From: Bacteroidales bacterium UBA5197
GTDB lineage: Bacteria > Bacteroidota > Bacteroidia > Bacteroidales > Lentimicrobiaceae
NCBI GenBank assembly: GCA_002412885.1
Contig: DHVX01000064.1
Coordinates: 52,829 to 116,828 of the forward strand
DNA length: 64,000 nt
Reading direction: 5' to 3'
In this document: positions 24,627 through 33,989 of the stretch, one piece after another
How the letters are laid out: each line of letters opens with the position of its first letter
Numbering within the stretch: position 1 is the stretch's first letter
Notes under the pieces: model-generated
Seen by the model: the letters and a program-made list of their open reading frames with translations, nothing else
Database searches by the model: none
What the model was told of the DNA's origin: nothing
Program-made: the position numbers and the translations under genes

Positions 24627-26402
24627 CTACACCCCGAACTGCAATTCGCTCAAGCTTTTGTACAAACCATTTTCCGATTGCAGAAGTTCCTCATGAGTTC
24701 CTTTTTCCACAATACGCCCATTGTCGAGTACAAGGATCATATCGGCCTGGCGGATGGTGGAAAGTCGGTGAGCAATTACGATTGAAGTGCGCCCTTTCAT
24801 CAGTTTTTCAAGTGCATCCTGCACTAAGCGTTCACTTTCGGAATCGAGCGAGGAAGTTGCCTCATCAAGAATCAGAATTTTCGGATTTTTCAGCACTGCC
24901 CGGGCAATTGCCACCCGCTGCCGCTGACCTCCCGATAGCTGAGTGCCTCGTTCTCCCACCAAAGTGTCCAATCCTTCAGGGAATTTGCTGATAAACTCCC
25001 ACGCATTGGCTTTGCGGGCTGCGTCTTCAATCATGGCATCGGATGCATCGGTTTTTCCATAGGCAATATTCTCGCGTATGGTTCCCCCGAAAAGAAAAAT
25101 ATCCTGAGGCACAATGGCCATCTGATTGCGAAGCGAGGATATGGGAATGGATTGATTGTCCGTTTCGTCGAAAAGGATACGACCCGAGGTTGGCTCATAC
25201 AGCCTGAGGAGCATGGCAACCAGAGTGGATTTACCTGCCCCGCTCGGACCTACCAGCGCAACCAGCGTATCCGGCCTGATTTCAATATTAATATCGTCTA
25301 AAACCTGCGCATCAGGCCGTGATGGATAGCTGAAATTGAGATGATCGAAACGGATACCACCCTTCAATATCTGACTGGATTCTGATCCGGTAATATCTTC
25401 AACCGGTTCGGGTACTTCATTAAATATTTCGAGTAGATCTTCAGTTGCCCCGATAAATTTCTGCACCCGGGCAAATACATCGGCCATACCGCCGATGGTG
25501 CCACCGATAAATACCGTATAAATCACAAATGAAAACAATTCGCCGGTAGCAATTTCACCGGAGCCGAGCAAAGTTGATCCTTTCCAGATAACGGCGACCA
25601 TGGTTCCGAAAATGCCCAGAATAACAAAGGATGAAAAAGCACCCCGTAAACGTCCATTCTTAATTCCGGTCGCGGCAATTTCCTGCGTTTTCACGCGATA
25701 GCGGGCCATCTCGAAAAATTCGTTGGTAAAGGCTTTCACACTTTGAATGCCTTGCAATGTTTCTTCTACAATGGTGTTGGAATCGGCCACCTGTGCCTGT
25801 GCTTTTTTACTTAATCTTCGGATATACCGCCCGAAAACACCCACCAAAACCATGATAACCGGAAGTATAAGCAGCATGAACAGTGTAAGTTTCATTGAGG
25901 TCATCAGCATCAGTGTAACACCTCCCACAATAATGATTATCTGCCGGATAAACTCGGCCAACGTACTTGTAAGTGCGTCCTGCAGAAGCGTAATATCAGC
26001 TGAAATTCTGCTGTTCAGTTCTCCAACCCTTCGGTGCTGAAAGAATTTCATTGGCAAACGGATGAGGTGATTGAAGGTATGCTGCCTCAGGTCGGACAGG
26101 GTTTTCTCGGCCACCCGCACAAAAAGTAAAATCCGGAAATAGGAAAAAGTGGATTGAGCAATCAGCACTCCAATGAGAATCAGTGCTATCCGGTTTATTT
26201 CTTCACCAAGTTTACCCTGATTCCCATAATCTACCAGCTCGCCCAGCAATTTAGGAAATGCCAGACTGGCGACGCTTGACCCAAGCAGAAACAACAAACC
26301 GAGGCCGTACTCCCAGCGGTAAGGCTTAATGAAACGGTAAAGTTTAAAAAGGCGGCGCAATCCCGGCAGGGTAATTTTTCGCTTGAGTGATTCGTCAGTC
26401 AT
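24627..26402 (-). CDS. ABC exporter, fused permease-ATPase (MsbA/LmrA type)
   Basis: 591 residues. Six transmembrane helices fill residues of about 20-320; the nucleotide-binding domain follows with Walker A GPSGAGKS, Q-loop VPQDIFLF, signature LSGGQRQR, Walker B ILILDEATSSLDSE and H-loop IAHRLSTIRQ. It works as a homodimer in the inner membrane and exports lipids or hydrophobic compounds; lipid A flipping is possible, but the sequence alone does not fix the substrate. It is a single-gene unit; downstream it is convergent with the carboxylase cluster. Confidence 0.94.
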   Translation of the reverse strand: MTDESLKRKITLPGLRRLFKLYRFIKPYRWEYGLGLLFLLGSSVASLAFPKLLGELVDYGNQGKLGEEINRIALILIGVLIAQSTFSYFRILLFVRVAEKTLSDLRQHTFNHLIRLPMKFFQHRRVGELNSRISADITLLQDALTSTLAEFIRQIIIIVGGVTLMLMTSMKLTLFMLLILPVIMVLVGVFGRYIRRLSKKAQAQVADSNTIVEETLQGIQSVKAFTNEFFEMARYRVKTQEIAATGIKNGRLRGAFSSFVILGIFGTMVAVIWKGSTLLGSGEIATGELFSFVIYTVFIGGTIGGMADVFARVQKFIGATEDLLEIFNEVPEPVEDITGSESSQILKGGIRFDHLNFSYPSRPDAQVLDDINIEIRPDTLVALVGPSGAGKSTLVAMLLRLYEPTSGRILFDETDNQSIPISSLRNQMAIVPQDIFLFGGTIRENIAYGKTDASDAMIEDAARKANAWEFISKFPEGLDTLVGERGTQLSGGQRQRVAIARAVLKNPKILILDEATSSLDSESERLVQDALEKLMKGRTSIVIAHRLSTIRQADMILVLDNGRIVEKGTHEELLQSENGLYKSLSELQFGV

Positions 26403-26510
26403 GGAGCAGCAAAATCTTAGTTATAATAAAAACTGCTACTATAACATAACAAACGGGGGAAAGTTGCTGCGAAAAGGCCAGAGAATCAGGGCAGGTTCAA
26501 TCATAAAAAA

Positions 26511-26551
26511 AAGAAAGCGGGGTCCACACTATGAGCGACCCCGGCTTTCTT
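26511..26551 (-). terminator. Rho-independent terminator of the susCD transcript
   Basis: On the minus strand, AAGAAAGCCGGGGTC pairs with GACCCCGCTTTCTT (one bulged C) and is followed by eight Ts. It lies about 80 bases downstream of the SusD stop codon and is a very strong intrinsic terminator. Confidence 0.9.
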
Positions 26552-26583
26552 ACACCAACCAACCAACAGTAAAGGTGTCCAGA

Positions 26584-26614
26584 AATTGAGCGGTTTGCAT
26601 TAAACCGCTCAATT
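26584..26614. terminator. perfect 13-bp hairpin just after susD
   Basis: AATTGAGCGGTTT (26584-26596) pairs with AAACCGCTCAATT (26602-26614) around a 5-base loop, 15 bases after the SusD stop. There is no long T-run on the minus side, so it may protect the mRNA 3' end or act together with the terminator beyond it. Confidence 0.7.
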
Positions 26615-26629
26615 AAATTTTAAAGTATT

Positions 26630-28144
26630 CTAATAATTATTGTTTTGAGTTGCTTTGGAATTATTCCTCATTTCGTCCTGCGGAATTGGGAACACTTCAT
26701 GTTTTCCGGCAGTGAATCCGAGTGAACCCAAAGCAGCAGGAGCATCTCCCCAGCGCACGAGATCAAGGAAACGAACACCTTCGAAACAAAGCTCAAGTTC
26801 GCGTTCTTTCTTAATGGCAGTCATAATATCGCCGGAGAAAGGAGCAAGACCAGCACGTTGTCTTACACGATTAAGGTAAATGGTTGCTTTACCATCTTCG
26901 CCGGCCATATGATTTGCCTCGGCAGCCATAAGAAGAACATCGGCAAAGCGAATAAGACGCAGATTGGTACCATAATTCAATTCAGCAACAGCACCGGCAT
27001 CACCATTGGTTTCGTCCATTCTGGTTCCGTATTTTACACGGATACAGCCGTCCCATCCCCATGAGCTTTCATTGGTCCAGTCTCCGCCAAGTGCTCTCAG
27101 ATCGGCAAGCGAAAGCACGGAAGCCGATTTTCTAACATTGTCACCAGCGGCAACAAATGCATCGTAAAGGCGCTGTTTCGGATAGTTGAAACCCCAACCA
27201 CCAATCAGTCCTGTTGTACCTGGCTGGAAATAATCGCCGCGAGGGCCGGTAAGCTGCCAGGTAATGTTGTTTTCCATGGCTCTGTTGCCTCCCCATTGGA
27301 AAGTACCCCAGTCATAGCCGCGGGTTGTAACCCAGGAAACTTCAAAAAGCGATTCTATTCCGAATTCCGATTCTTTAAGGAATAATGAAGAATAATCAGC
27401 CTGAAGATCATATTCGGTTGAAAGAATTACCGGTTCAAAAGCTGCAGCAGCTTCGGAGTACTTTTTGGCATACAGATATGCTTTGCCAAGCAGAGCCTGT
27501 GCAGCACCTTTTGAAGCTCTGAAAGCATCTTGTGAAGCATATTGACTCTTTAAAGGAAGTCCGGCAATAGCATCGGTAAGGTCAGTATATACCTGTTCGT
27601 AAATGGCGTCAGCCTCAACAAATGGCTGGCTGTATTCACTGGGAGCGAGTTCAGTAAGAATGAGTGGACCTTTGCCAAACATTGAGGCAATTTCAAAGTA
27701 ATAATAAGCACGCAGGAATTTAGCTTCGGCAATAATCTGTTTGCGCAGATCTGTTTCGGGCAACACATTGTTGATAACCAGGTTGGCACGATAGATTCCG
27801 TAATAACATGATTGCCATACAGCAGTAATTGGCGCATTGCTGGGGCCGTAGGTATAACTTCCAAGTTCCTGATAAGGTGGCTGATCACCGGCATCGCCGC
27901 CGCCAACATTTGATTCATCTGAAGGGAAGGTTTTCACAAGATAAGCACTGTTCCAGTCGCGGGCATTCATCCACTGAAGAATGTCGTAGGTGGCCATTAT
28001 TGCTTTGGTTGCATCCGCATCGGTTTTGTAGAATAATTCTACCGACATTTTTCCAATGGGATCAACTTCCAGGAAATCTTTCTGGCAACCCGAAAACAGC
28101 GTTATCATGGCCAGGGTGAATAAAATTTTAATTCGATTTTTCAT
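26630..28144 (-). CDS. SusD/RagB-family glycan-binding lipoprotein
   Basis: 504 residues from the ATG giving MKNRIKILFTL, with lipobox LFSGC. The SusD fold is indicated by the N-terminal FLEVDPIGKMSVELFYKTDADATKAIMATYD, the TPR-like YRANLVINNV and AEAKFLRAYYYFE helices, and the C-terminal RFADVLLMAAEANH, YLNRVRQRAGLAP and LCFEGVRFLDLVRWG. It forms the lid over the SusC channel at the outer membrane and binds the oligosaccharide. It lies 54 bases after susC. The substrate is inferred to be a beta-glucan or cello-oligosaccharide from the adjacent genes. Confidence 0.95.
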   Translation of the reverse strand: MKNRIKILFTLAMITLFSGCQKDFLEVDPIGKMSVELFYKTDADATKAIMATYDILQWMNARDWNSAYLVKTFPSDESNVGGGDAGDQPPYQELGSYTYGPSNAPITAVWQSCYYGIYRANLVINNVLPETDLRKQIIAEAKFLRAYYYFEIASMFGKGPLILTELAPSEYSQPFVEADAIYEQVYTDLTDAIAGLPLKSQYASQDAFRASKGAAQALLGKAYLYAKKYSEAAAAFEPVILSTEYDLQADYSSLFLKESEFGIESLFEVSWVTTRGYDWGTFQWGGNRAMENNITWQLTGPRGDYFQPGTTGLIGGWGFNYPKQRLYDAFVAAGDNVRKSASVLSLADLRALGGDWTNESSWGWDGCIRVKYGTRMDETNGDAGAVAELNYGTNLRLIRFADVLLMAAEANHMAGEDGKATIYLNRVRQRAGLAPFSGDIMTAIKKERELELCFEGVRFLDLVRWGDAPAALGSLGFTAGKHEVFPIPQDEMRNNSKATQNNNY

Positions 28145-28198
28145 TAGATATCTTTTTAGTGTTGACACTTAAATGTTTGTTAAACGGACAGATCACCA

Positions 28199-31100
28199 TT
28201 ACAATGAACATGAAATCCCGAAGAGAACCTTACGAGGAGTGGGGTAATAACCACGATCGATTCCCTGAGAGTTATCATCTCCTGATCCAGTCACCGGATC
28301 CATTCCCGGATAGTTGGTGAATGTGAAGTAATCGTCGAATGACACGTACATTCTCAGATTCTGCACTTTATTTCTCATCAAACTTTTAGGAATGGTATAA
28401 CCAAGCTGTATCTGTCTGATTCTTACGTACGAACCTTTGAAAATCATCAGGTCACTGTTGTAGATATAAGGGCTTGACTGATCAGCTCTTGGTCTTTCAT
28501 TTGTGCTGCCTTCACCTGTCCATCTTTCATCAAAGAAGAACTGCGGACGATTGGAAGTAGAGCGGTCGTAACGATTCCATCCCAACAAAACATCCTGACC
28601 GTGAACGCCCTGAAGGAACATTCTGAAATCAAATCCTGCATAACCAAGGCTGAGATTAGCGCCCCACATAAAAGTCGGATGAGGACTACCGATATTGGTC
28701 TGATCTTCGTTGTTGATAAGGTTATCACCATTTGTGTTGACTACGATAGGATCGCCTGGAACCGGGTTGTAACCGGCCAAACCACCATTGGCTTCTTTGT
28801 AAGCATCGATTTCAGCCTGATTCTGGAAAATACCATTGGTTTCGTATCCACGGAAGAACCAAACCGGACTGTTCAGCTCAAGATAAGTTGCTGTCCAGCC
28901 TGTTCCAACTGATGTACCACTAACCCTGTCGAGCAAAGGATTAAGGAAAGTAACCTCATTGCTCATCCATGTGAAGTTAGAACTGATGTCATAACTAAAC
29001 TTTTTTCCGTAGTTTCTGTATCCAAGCTCAAGTTCAACGCCTTTATTGGTAACATCACCGGCATTAACAAAAGGAGCTTTGTTACCAACAGAAGATGGAG
29101 GTGTACCCGGCACAAGAAGATCACGGGTAACTTTATTGAAATAATCCATGCCGATGGTAAGTTTGGAACCAAACATCTGCAAATCAAATCCTAAATCCAA
29201 TTGTTCGCTGGTTGCCCAGGTAAGTTCAGGATTGGCTAAGAGTTCGGGTTCAGCACCGGTATAAAAACCGCCGCCTGGCATTGGATATTGAATTCCTGAA
29301 GCAGTGATAAGCGAGCGGAACTGGTCGGGACCCAAACCGGAAAGGTTTCCGTTGGTACCCCATGATGTCCTGATTTTAAAGAAATCAACCATGCTGACAT
29401 TCCAGAAATCTTCGCGTGATACAATCCATCCTGCAGAAACTGAAGGGAAATTTCCCCATCTCTGGTCGGGATGCAGCAATGAAGTTCCATCGCGGCGAAT
29501 GATTGCGCTCAGCAGGTATTTGCTGTCATATTCATAAGTAGCACGACCAAAATAGGATGAGGTGCGTGTATCCAGCAGGTTGCCACTGACTTTACCATCA
29601 ATTTCTACTCCGCCATGCTGAGCAAAGTTGTCATCTTCGGCAAACATAGGCCCTGACTGGGTGTTGAGAAACTTGTGGGTGTATTGCTTGGCTGAAATAC
29701 CTGCAACAGCACTTACATTATGTTTACCAAAAGACTTGTCGTATGAGATGAAATTTTCCCACATCCAGGTAAACCATGTATTGGTATTATCTCTGACATT
29801 GGCCTGAGAATTTAATCTTTCAGATGAGAACCAATATGTCGGGAACCAGGTATGATACGACTGATTGTTAATGTCGGCACTGGCGCGGGTGGTAAATTTG
29901 AAACCTTTCCAGGATTCATCACCAAGTGTAACATACATATTACCCATAAACTTGTCTTCTTTCACGCCGCCTTTGGCAAGCTCAATCATAGCAAGCGGAT
30001 TGGCAATTTCACCTTTCACATAAGGAGATAAACCATAATAGAATCCATCTGAATTGCGAAGCAAGGTATTGCCGCCATTCAGCGCAGTTTGAGCAAACTC
30101 AGGAAGATCGCCGCTATAAAAGACAGGAGTTAACGGATCGAGCATCAATGCAGAAGCAACAATGCCACCAAATTCATCATCTTCAACGATTGAATTTCTT
30201 TGATTATGATTGTAGGTGAGGTTTGTTCCAACTTTTATCCATGGTTTAACCTGCTGGGTAACATTGGCACGCATGGAGAAACGCTCAAAATGCGATTTAT
30301 CGCCACCAATAACTCCGTTCTGACCGGTATAGGATCCTGAAACATAGTAGTTCCCTTTATCGGTTGCACCGCTGAATGCCAGGTGATGCCTCTGTAACAT
30401 TGCTGAGTTGAGGGTTTCATCCATCCAATTGGTATTTACACCGGAGTTGGCTGGGATTTCCACACCAACATTGGCTTCGTTTATCCAGATAGCATAACTT
30501 GCTGCATCCATGGGTTGGGTGTAGGAGCCTACACTCTGAGAGCCAATCTGCATGGTATATTCAACTTTACCAGGACCTTTGGCTCCACTTTTGGTTGTGA
30601 TAAGAATGACTCCATTGGCAGCTTCAGCTCCGTAAATTGCGGCTGATGCAGCATCTTTAAGAACAGTAACTGACTCAACATCATTGGGTTCCAGATTGTC
30701 GATGTTTCCGGTAGCCATTCCATCAACTACATAAAGAGGCTGAACATTTCCATTGGTAGCTACACCACGGATAACCACTTTTTGTCCTGCACCAGGAGAT
30801 CCGGAGGTGCTTGTTACATTTACCCCGGCAATACGTCCCTGAATTGCTTCGTTTACATTAGTTGTAGGAAGCTGAGCCAGCTCCTTGTTGCTTAGTTTTG
30901 CAATGGCACCTGTAATGTTCGATCTTTTCTGACTGCCATATCCAACAACAAGAACCTCGCTTAGTCCGAATACACTTTCTTTCAATACAATAACATCTTT
31001 CGAACCAGGCTTCAATTCTTTTTCAATAGTTTCAAATCCAACCATTGAAAAGGTGAGAACCACTTTTTCTTTGGCTGAACTTATCCGGAAAGTTCCGTCA

Positions 31101-31312
31101 ATTTCTGAAACAGTACCATTGGAAGTACCTTTTTCCAAAACATTGACTCCAGGCATAGGTTCTCCGCTTTCGCTCTGAACTACACCGCTGAATTTATTCA
31201 CCTCCTGAGCTGTTAATGTTAGAGTAACACTAAGAAAAAACAGTCCTGTCATAAGGATTGCCTTTTTTGCGCGGGTGTTCAGCTTTAACAAATTGTAAAC
31301 ATCTGATTTCAT
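28199..31312 (-). CDS. SusC/RagA-family TonB-linked outer membrane transporter
   Basis: 1037 residues from the ATG giving MKSDVYNLLKLN, which puts the signal peptide (AILMTGLFFLSVTLTLTAQ) in place. A CarboxypepD_reg-like domain (GVVQSESGEPMPGVNVLEKGTSNGTVSEIDG) precedes the TonB-interaction stretch EVLVVGYG, the plug (RIAGVNVTSTSGSPGAGQKVVIRG) and a 22-strand barrel. The length is typical of SusC. It imports oligosaccharides across the outer membrane with the SusD lid. Its promoter is divergent from the Nudix regulator gene and contains a -7/-33 pair. Confidence 0.96.
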   Translation of the reverse strand: MKSDVYNLLKLNTRAKKAILMTGLFFLSVTLTLTAQEVNKFSGVVQSESGEPMPGVNVLEKGTSNGTVSEIDGTFRISSAKEKVVLTFSMVGFETIEKELKPGSKDVIVLKESVFGLSEVLVVGYGSQKRSNITGAIAKLSNKELAQLPTTNVNEAIQGRIAGVNVTSTSGSPGAGQKVVIRGVATNGNVQPLYVVDGMATGNIDNLEPNDVESVTVLKDAASAAIYGAEAANGVILITTKSGAKGPGKVEYTMQIGSQSVGSYTQPMDAASYAIWINEANVGVEIPANSGVNTNWMDETLNSAMLQRHHLAFSGATDKGNYYVSGSYTGQNGVIGGDKSHFERFSMRANVTQQVKPWIKVGTNLTYNHNQRNSIVEDDEFGGIVASALMLDPLTPVFYSGDLPEFAQTALNGGNTLLRNSDGFYYGLSPYVKGEIANPLAMIELAKGGVKEDKFMGNMYVTLGDESWKGFKFTTRASADINNQSYHTWFPTYWFSSERLNSQANVRDNTNTWFTWMWENFISYDKSFGKHNVSAVAGISAKQYTHKFLNTQSGPMFAEDDNFAQHGGVEIDGKVSGNLLDTRTSSYFGRATYEYDSKYLLSAIIRRDGTSLLHPDQRWGNFPSVSAGWIVSREDFWNVSMVDFFKIRTSWGTNGNLSGLGPDQFRSLITASGIQYPMPGGGFYTGAEPELLANPELTWATSEQLDLGFDLQMFGSKLTIGMDYFNKVTRDLLVPGTPPSSVGNKAPFVNAGDVTNKGVELELGYRNYGKKFSYDISSNFTWMSNEVTFLNPLLDRVSGTSVGTGWTATYLELNSPVWFFRGYETNGIFQNQAEIDAYKEANGGLAGYNPVPGDPIVVNTNGDNLINNEDQTNIGSPHPTFMWGANLSLGYAGFDFRMFLQGVHGQDVLLGWNRYDRSTSNRPQFFFDERWTGEGSTNERPRADQSSPYIYNSDLMIFKGSYVRIRQIQLGYTIPKSLMRNKVQNLRMYVSFDDYFTFTNYPGMDPVTGSGDDNSQGIDRGYYPTPRKVLFGISCSL

Positions 31313-31336
31313 AAATGACCCTCGGGTTTTAGTTAA

Positions 31337-31385
31337 TGTATAAAGTACACAATGGCAAAAATACATAAAAATTGTTAAAAACAAA
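31337..31385 (-). promoter_or_regulatory. susC promoter with overlapping palindrome
   Basis: Minus strand: -33 TTTG at 31382-31385, 18-base spacer, -7 TATTTTTG at 31356-31363. The palindrome TGTATAAAGTACA (31337-31349, TGTA-N5-TACA) covers the predicted transcription start and shares TGTAC/GTACA half-sites with the palindrome on the regulator side. Confidence 0.65.
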
Positions 31386-31487
31386 CTTCTGCAAACTTTT
31401 TTCTCTATTTATAATGTTTCTAAATAATACCAATTTTAAGTAATTGTATTTCAGCCTCTTTATCTTTGTAAAGCAAATCAACATTTT

Positions 31488-31528
31488 TATGTACTTTTGC
31501 ATTTTCTGAATAAAAGTATATAAATTTG
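31488..31528 (+). promoter_or_regulatory. promoter of the Nudix regulator operon with overlapping inverted repeat
   Basis: A -33 TTTTG at 31495-31499 and a -7 TAAATTTG at 31521-31528 with a 21-base spacer. Inverted repeat TATGTACTTTT (31488-31498) / AAAAGTATATA (31512-31522) matches at 10 of 11 pairs; its left arm overlaps the -33 and its right arm abuts the -7, the usual geometry for repression. TATCTTTG (31461-31468) and TACTTTTG (31492-31499) are further -7 matches. Confidence 0.65.
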
Positions 31529-31558
31529 CATTGCGTATTTTTTACACATCACAAAAAT

Positions 31559-32293
31559 ATGGACGCTTTTATAAATAACCTTTCGGTGGATTGTGTGATC
31601 TTCGGATTCAGCAATAAAACGCTAAATGTGCTTCTCACCAAGCGCGAATTAAAAGATCCTGATTCCGGCATGGTTCTTTTTACGGACTTTACCGTTCAGG
31701 GGCATCACGTTTATAAGGGAGAAAATATCAACGATGCAGCTTCGCGGGTTCTCAAAGACAAAACCGGATTTGAGAATATATTTCTGGAGCAATTTTACAC
31801 TTTTGGCGATACGGACCGCGTGCTTAAAGAAAGAGATCAATTGTGGATCAAAAAGAAGTATCCCATGATATCCGATCATGTTATTTCGGTTGGGTACTGT
31901 TCGCTGGTTGACAGTTCAATTTTAATGCCCGACACATCTCATCAGGATACTGTTTGGTTTCCGATTGACGAACTTCCGGAACTGGGCTTTGACCATGCAA
32001 AAATGATAGCAATGGCACTGGATTTCCTCAGGAATAAACTTCGCCATGAGCCCATCGGCTTTGAACTGCTCCCTGAAAAATTTACCCTCAGCGAAATGCA
32101 AAGCCTCTATGAAGTCATTTTAGGTAAAAGTATCGACCGGAGAAATTTCAGCAAAAAAGTAGCTCAGATGAAATTTATAATTCCACTGAATGAAAAGCAA
32201 AAAGGAGTTGCTCACCGCGCAGCTCAGGTTTATATCTTCAGCAAAGATGTTTATGAAAGAACAAAAAAAGACAAGCTGATTCTATCCTATTAA
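31559..32293 (+). CDS. Nudix-type sugar-responsive transcriptional regulator (NrtR/AraR-like)
   Basis: 244 residues from the ATG giving MDAFINNLSVDCVIFGF. The N-terminal Nudix-like domain (about 1-150) keeps the fold (NINDAASRVLKDKTGFENIFLEQFYTFGD) but lacks the REXXEE catalytic signature, as expected of effector-binding versions. The C-terminal winged helix (about 160-240) includes FTLSEMQSLYEVILGKSIDRRNFSKKV. Such regulators in Bacteroidota (for example the arabinose regulator AraR) bind sugars. It is divergent from susC and first in the cellobiose operon, so it probably senses a glucose-containing intermediate. Palindromic sites lie in front of both transcription units. Confidence 0.9.
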   Translation: MDAFINNLSVDCVIFGFSNKTLNVLLTKRELKDPDSGMVLFTDFTVQGHHVYKGENINDAASRVLKDKTGFENIFLEQFYTFGDTDRVLKERDQLWIKKKYPMISDHVISVGYCSLVDSSILMPDTSHQDTVWFPIDELPELGFDHAKMIAMALDFLRNKLRHEPIGFELLPEKFTLSEMQSLYEVILGKSIDRRNFSKKVAQMKFIIPLNEKQKGVAHRAAQVYIFSKDVYERTKKDKLILSY

Positions 32294-32341
32294 TATCTCA
32301 CCGGAAAAGTGCGTTGAAACATCGCCAAACAACAATAAACT

Positions 32342-33946
32342 ATGGCCAACTCCAACAAAATTACTTTTAAAGAGAAAATCGGGTATGCTTTAGGCGATGG
32401 TGCAGCAAATATTGCATGGCGTGGTGTGGCTACTTTTCTTTTTGTTTTCTATACCGATGTTTTTGGAATCAGCCCTGTTGCCGTAGGTTTGCTGATGCTG
32501 GTTGCACGCTTCAGCGATGGGATAAGTGATATTGCGATGGGCGTGATCGGCGATCGCACAAATACCCGTTATGGCAAATTCCGCCCATGGATTTTATGGA
32601 CCGCAATTCCGCTGGGCATTGTTTTGTCGTTGCTTTTCACCACTCCCGACTTAACCTCTACCGGTAAAATTATCTACGCCTATGTAACCTATATCCTGTT
32701 TACGCTCATATACACGGCAAACAATATTCCCTATGGCGCACTCATGGCTGTTATCACCGGCGATGACAAGGAAAGGACCATTCTTGGATCGTACCGCATG
32801 GTAGGAGCTTTCGCCGGAGGAATGATTGTTCAGGGTGCACTGTTGTTTCTTGTGGCTCATTTTGGCAATGTTAACCCCGAAGTACTTATAAATGAACTTG
32901 CCAGCGACAGGTATCAGGTGACCGTTTCGGTGTCCAAAGATGTTGAGAATGTTAACATTAAAACCAAAAATGGAATTGCACATTTTTCATGGTTTGATCA
33001 GGCCGGCAGTCAAGCAACCCGCGAAACAGCTAATTCGGTCAGTTTTTCGATGAAAGCTGATTCAAATTATGTTTTTCTGGTGGAAGGTGAAAAGGATATT
33101 GTGGCAGAAAAAATATCCATTATTGATCAGAAGCGAGGTTACAGCAATTCCATATACATAATGGCGGCCTTTCTTTCGCTGTTTATGTTCATCACTTTTT
33201 ATACCACCCGTGAAAGGGTGCAACCTCCCAAAAACCAACAAACCAATTTAAGACAGGATTTAAAAGATCTGGTAAGCAATAAGCCCTGGCTGGTTCTGCT
33301 GGTAATCGGGCTTTTGTTTAATGTGTATAACTCCATAAAGCAGGGAATTGTAGTGATCTATTTCACGCATTACCTGAACGACCAGCTGCTTGCAGGATCA
33401 TATCTTGTCGGGCTTATGGTTGCATCCATTGCCGGAGCAATGATAACCGGCATGCTTGGAAAAAAATTCGGGAAACGCAATCTATTTATCTATGCCCTGA
33501 TTTTTTCGGCTCTGGTTAATTCACTTTTGTTTTTCTGCAGCCCTTCAGACATCTACCCGATTTTTGCACTGGGTATGATTTCAGAATTTGCATCGGCCAT
33601 CTTTCCTACCCTGTTTTTTGCAATGCTTGGCGATGCTGCAGACTATTCGGAATTTAAAAATAACCGCCGGGCAACCGGACTAATTTACTCGGCAGGATCA
33701 TTTGCCACTAAGTTTGGCGGTGGAATTGCCGGCGCAATTATTGGCCTGATGCTGGGTGCATTTCATTATGACGGACAAGATAACGCAGCAATTCAGGGGG
33801 CAATCCCAGGAATTAAGATGCTAATGAGTTGGGTGCCGGCTATCATCGCATTGCTTGCAGCCGGGCTTATGACACTTTATCCGTTGACACAATCGAAAAT
33901 GGATGAAATTACAGTGGAATTGACTAACCGCAGAAACAATGAATAA
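32342..33946 (+). CDS. GPH-family (MelB-like) sugar:cation symporter with large periplasmic insert
   Basis: 534 residues, 12 predicted helices of the glycoside-pentoside-hexuronide family (YALGDGAANIAW, RFSDGISDIAMGVIGDRTNTRYGKFRPW). The length is about 70-90 residues above the family norm because of residues of about 176-266, a hydrophilic beta-rich stretch between helices 5 and 6 (YQVTVSVSKDVENVNIKTK through NYVFLVEGEKD). With the N-terminus inside, this loop is periplasmic. The protein should carry cellobiose or a similar disaccharide into the cytoplasm for the GH94 phosphorylase, the next gene. Confidence 0.92.
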   Translation: MANSNKITFKEKIGYALGDGAANIAWRGVATFLFVFYTDVFGISPVAVGLLMLVARFSDGISDIAMGVIGDRTNTRYGKFRPWILWTAIPLGIVLSLLFTTPDLTSTGKIIYAYVTYILFTLIYTANNIPYGALMAVITGDDKERTILGSYRMVGAFAGGMIVQGALLFLVAHFGNVNPEVLINELASDRYQVTVSVSKDVENVNIKTKNGIAHFSWFDQAGSQATRETANSVSFSMKADSNYVFLVEGEKDIVAEKISIIDQKRGYSNSIYIMAAFLSLFMFITFYTTRERVQPPKNQQTNLRQDLKDLVSNKPWLVLLVIGLLFNVYNSIKQGIVVIYFTHYLNDQLLAGSYLVGLMVASIAGAMITGMLGKKFGKRNLFIYALIFSALVNSLLFFCSPSDIYPIFALGMISEFASAIFPTLFFAMLGDAADYSEFKNNRRATGLIYSAGSFATKFGGGIAGAIIGLMLGAFHYDGQDNAAIQGAIPGIKMLMSWVPAIIALLAAGLMTLYPLTQSKMDEITVELTNRRNNE

Positions 33947-33989
33947 ATTATTATTTCTGCATTAACAACGACTAAATACAAACTACGGC

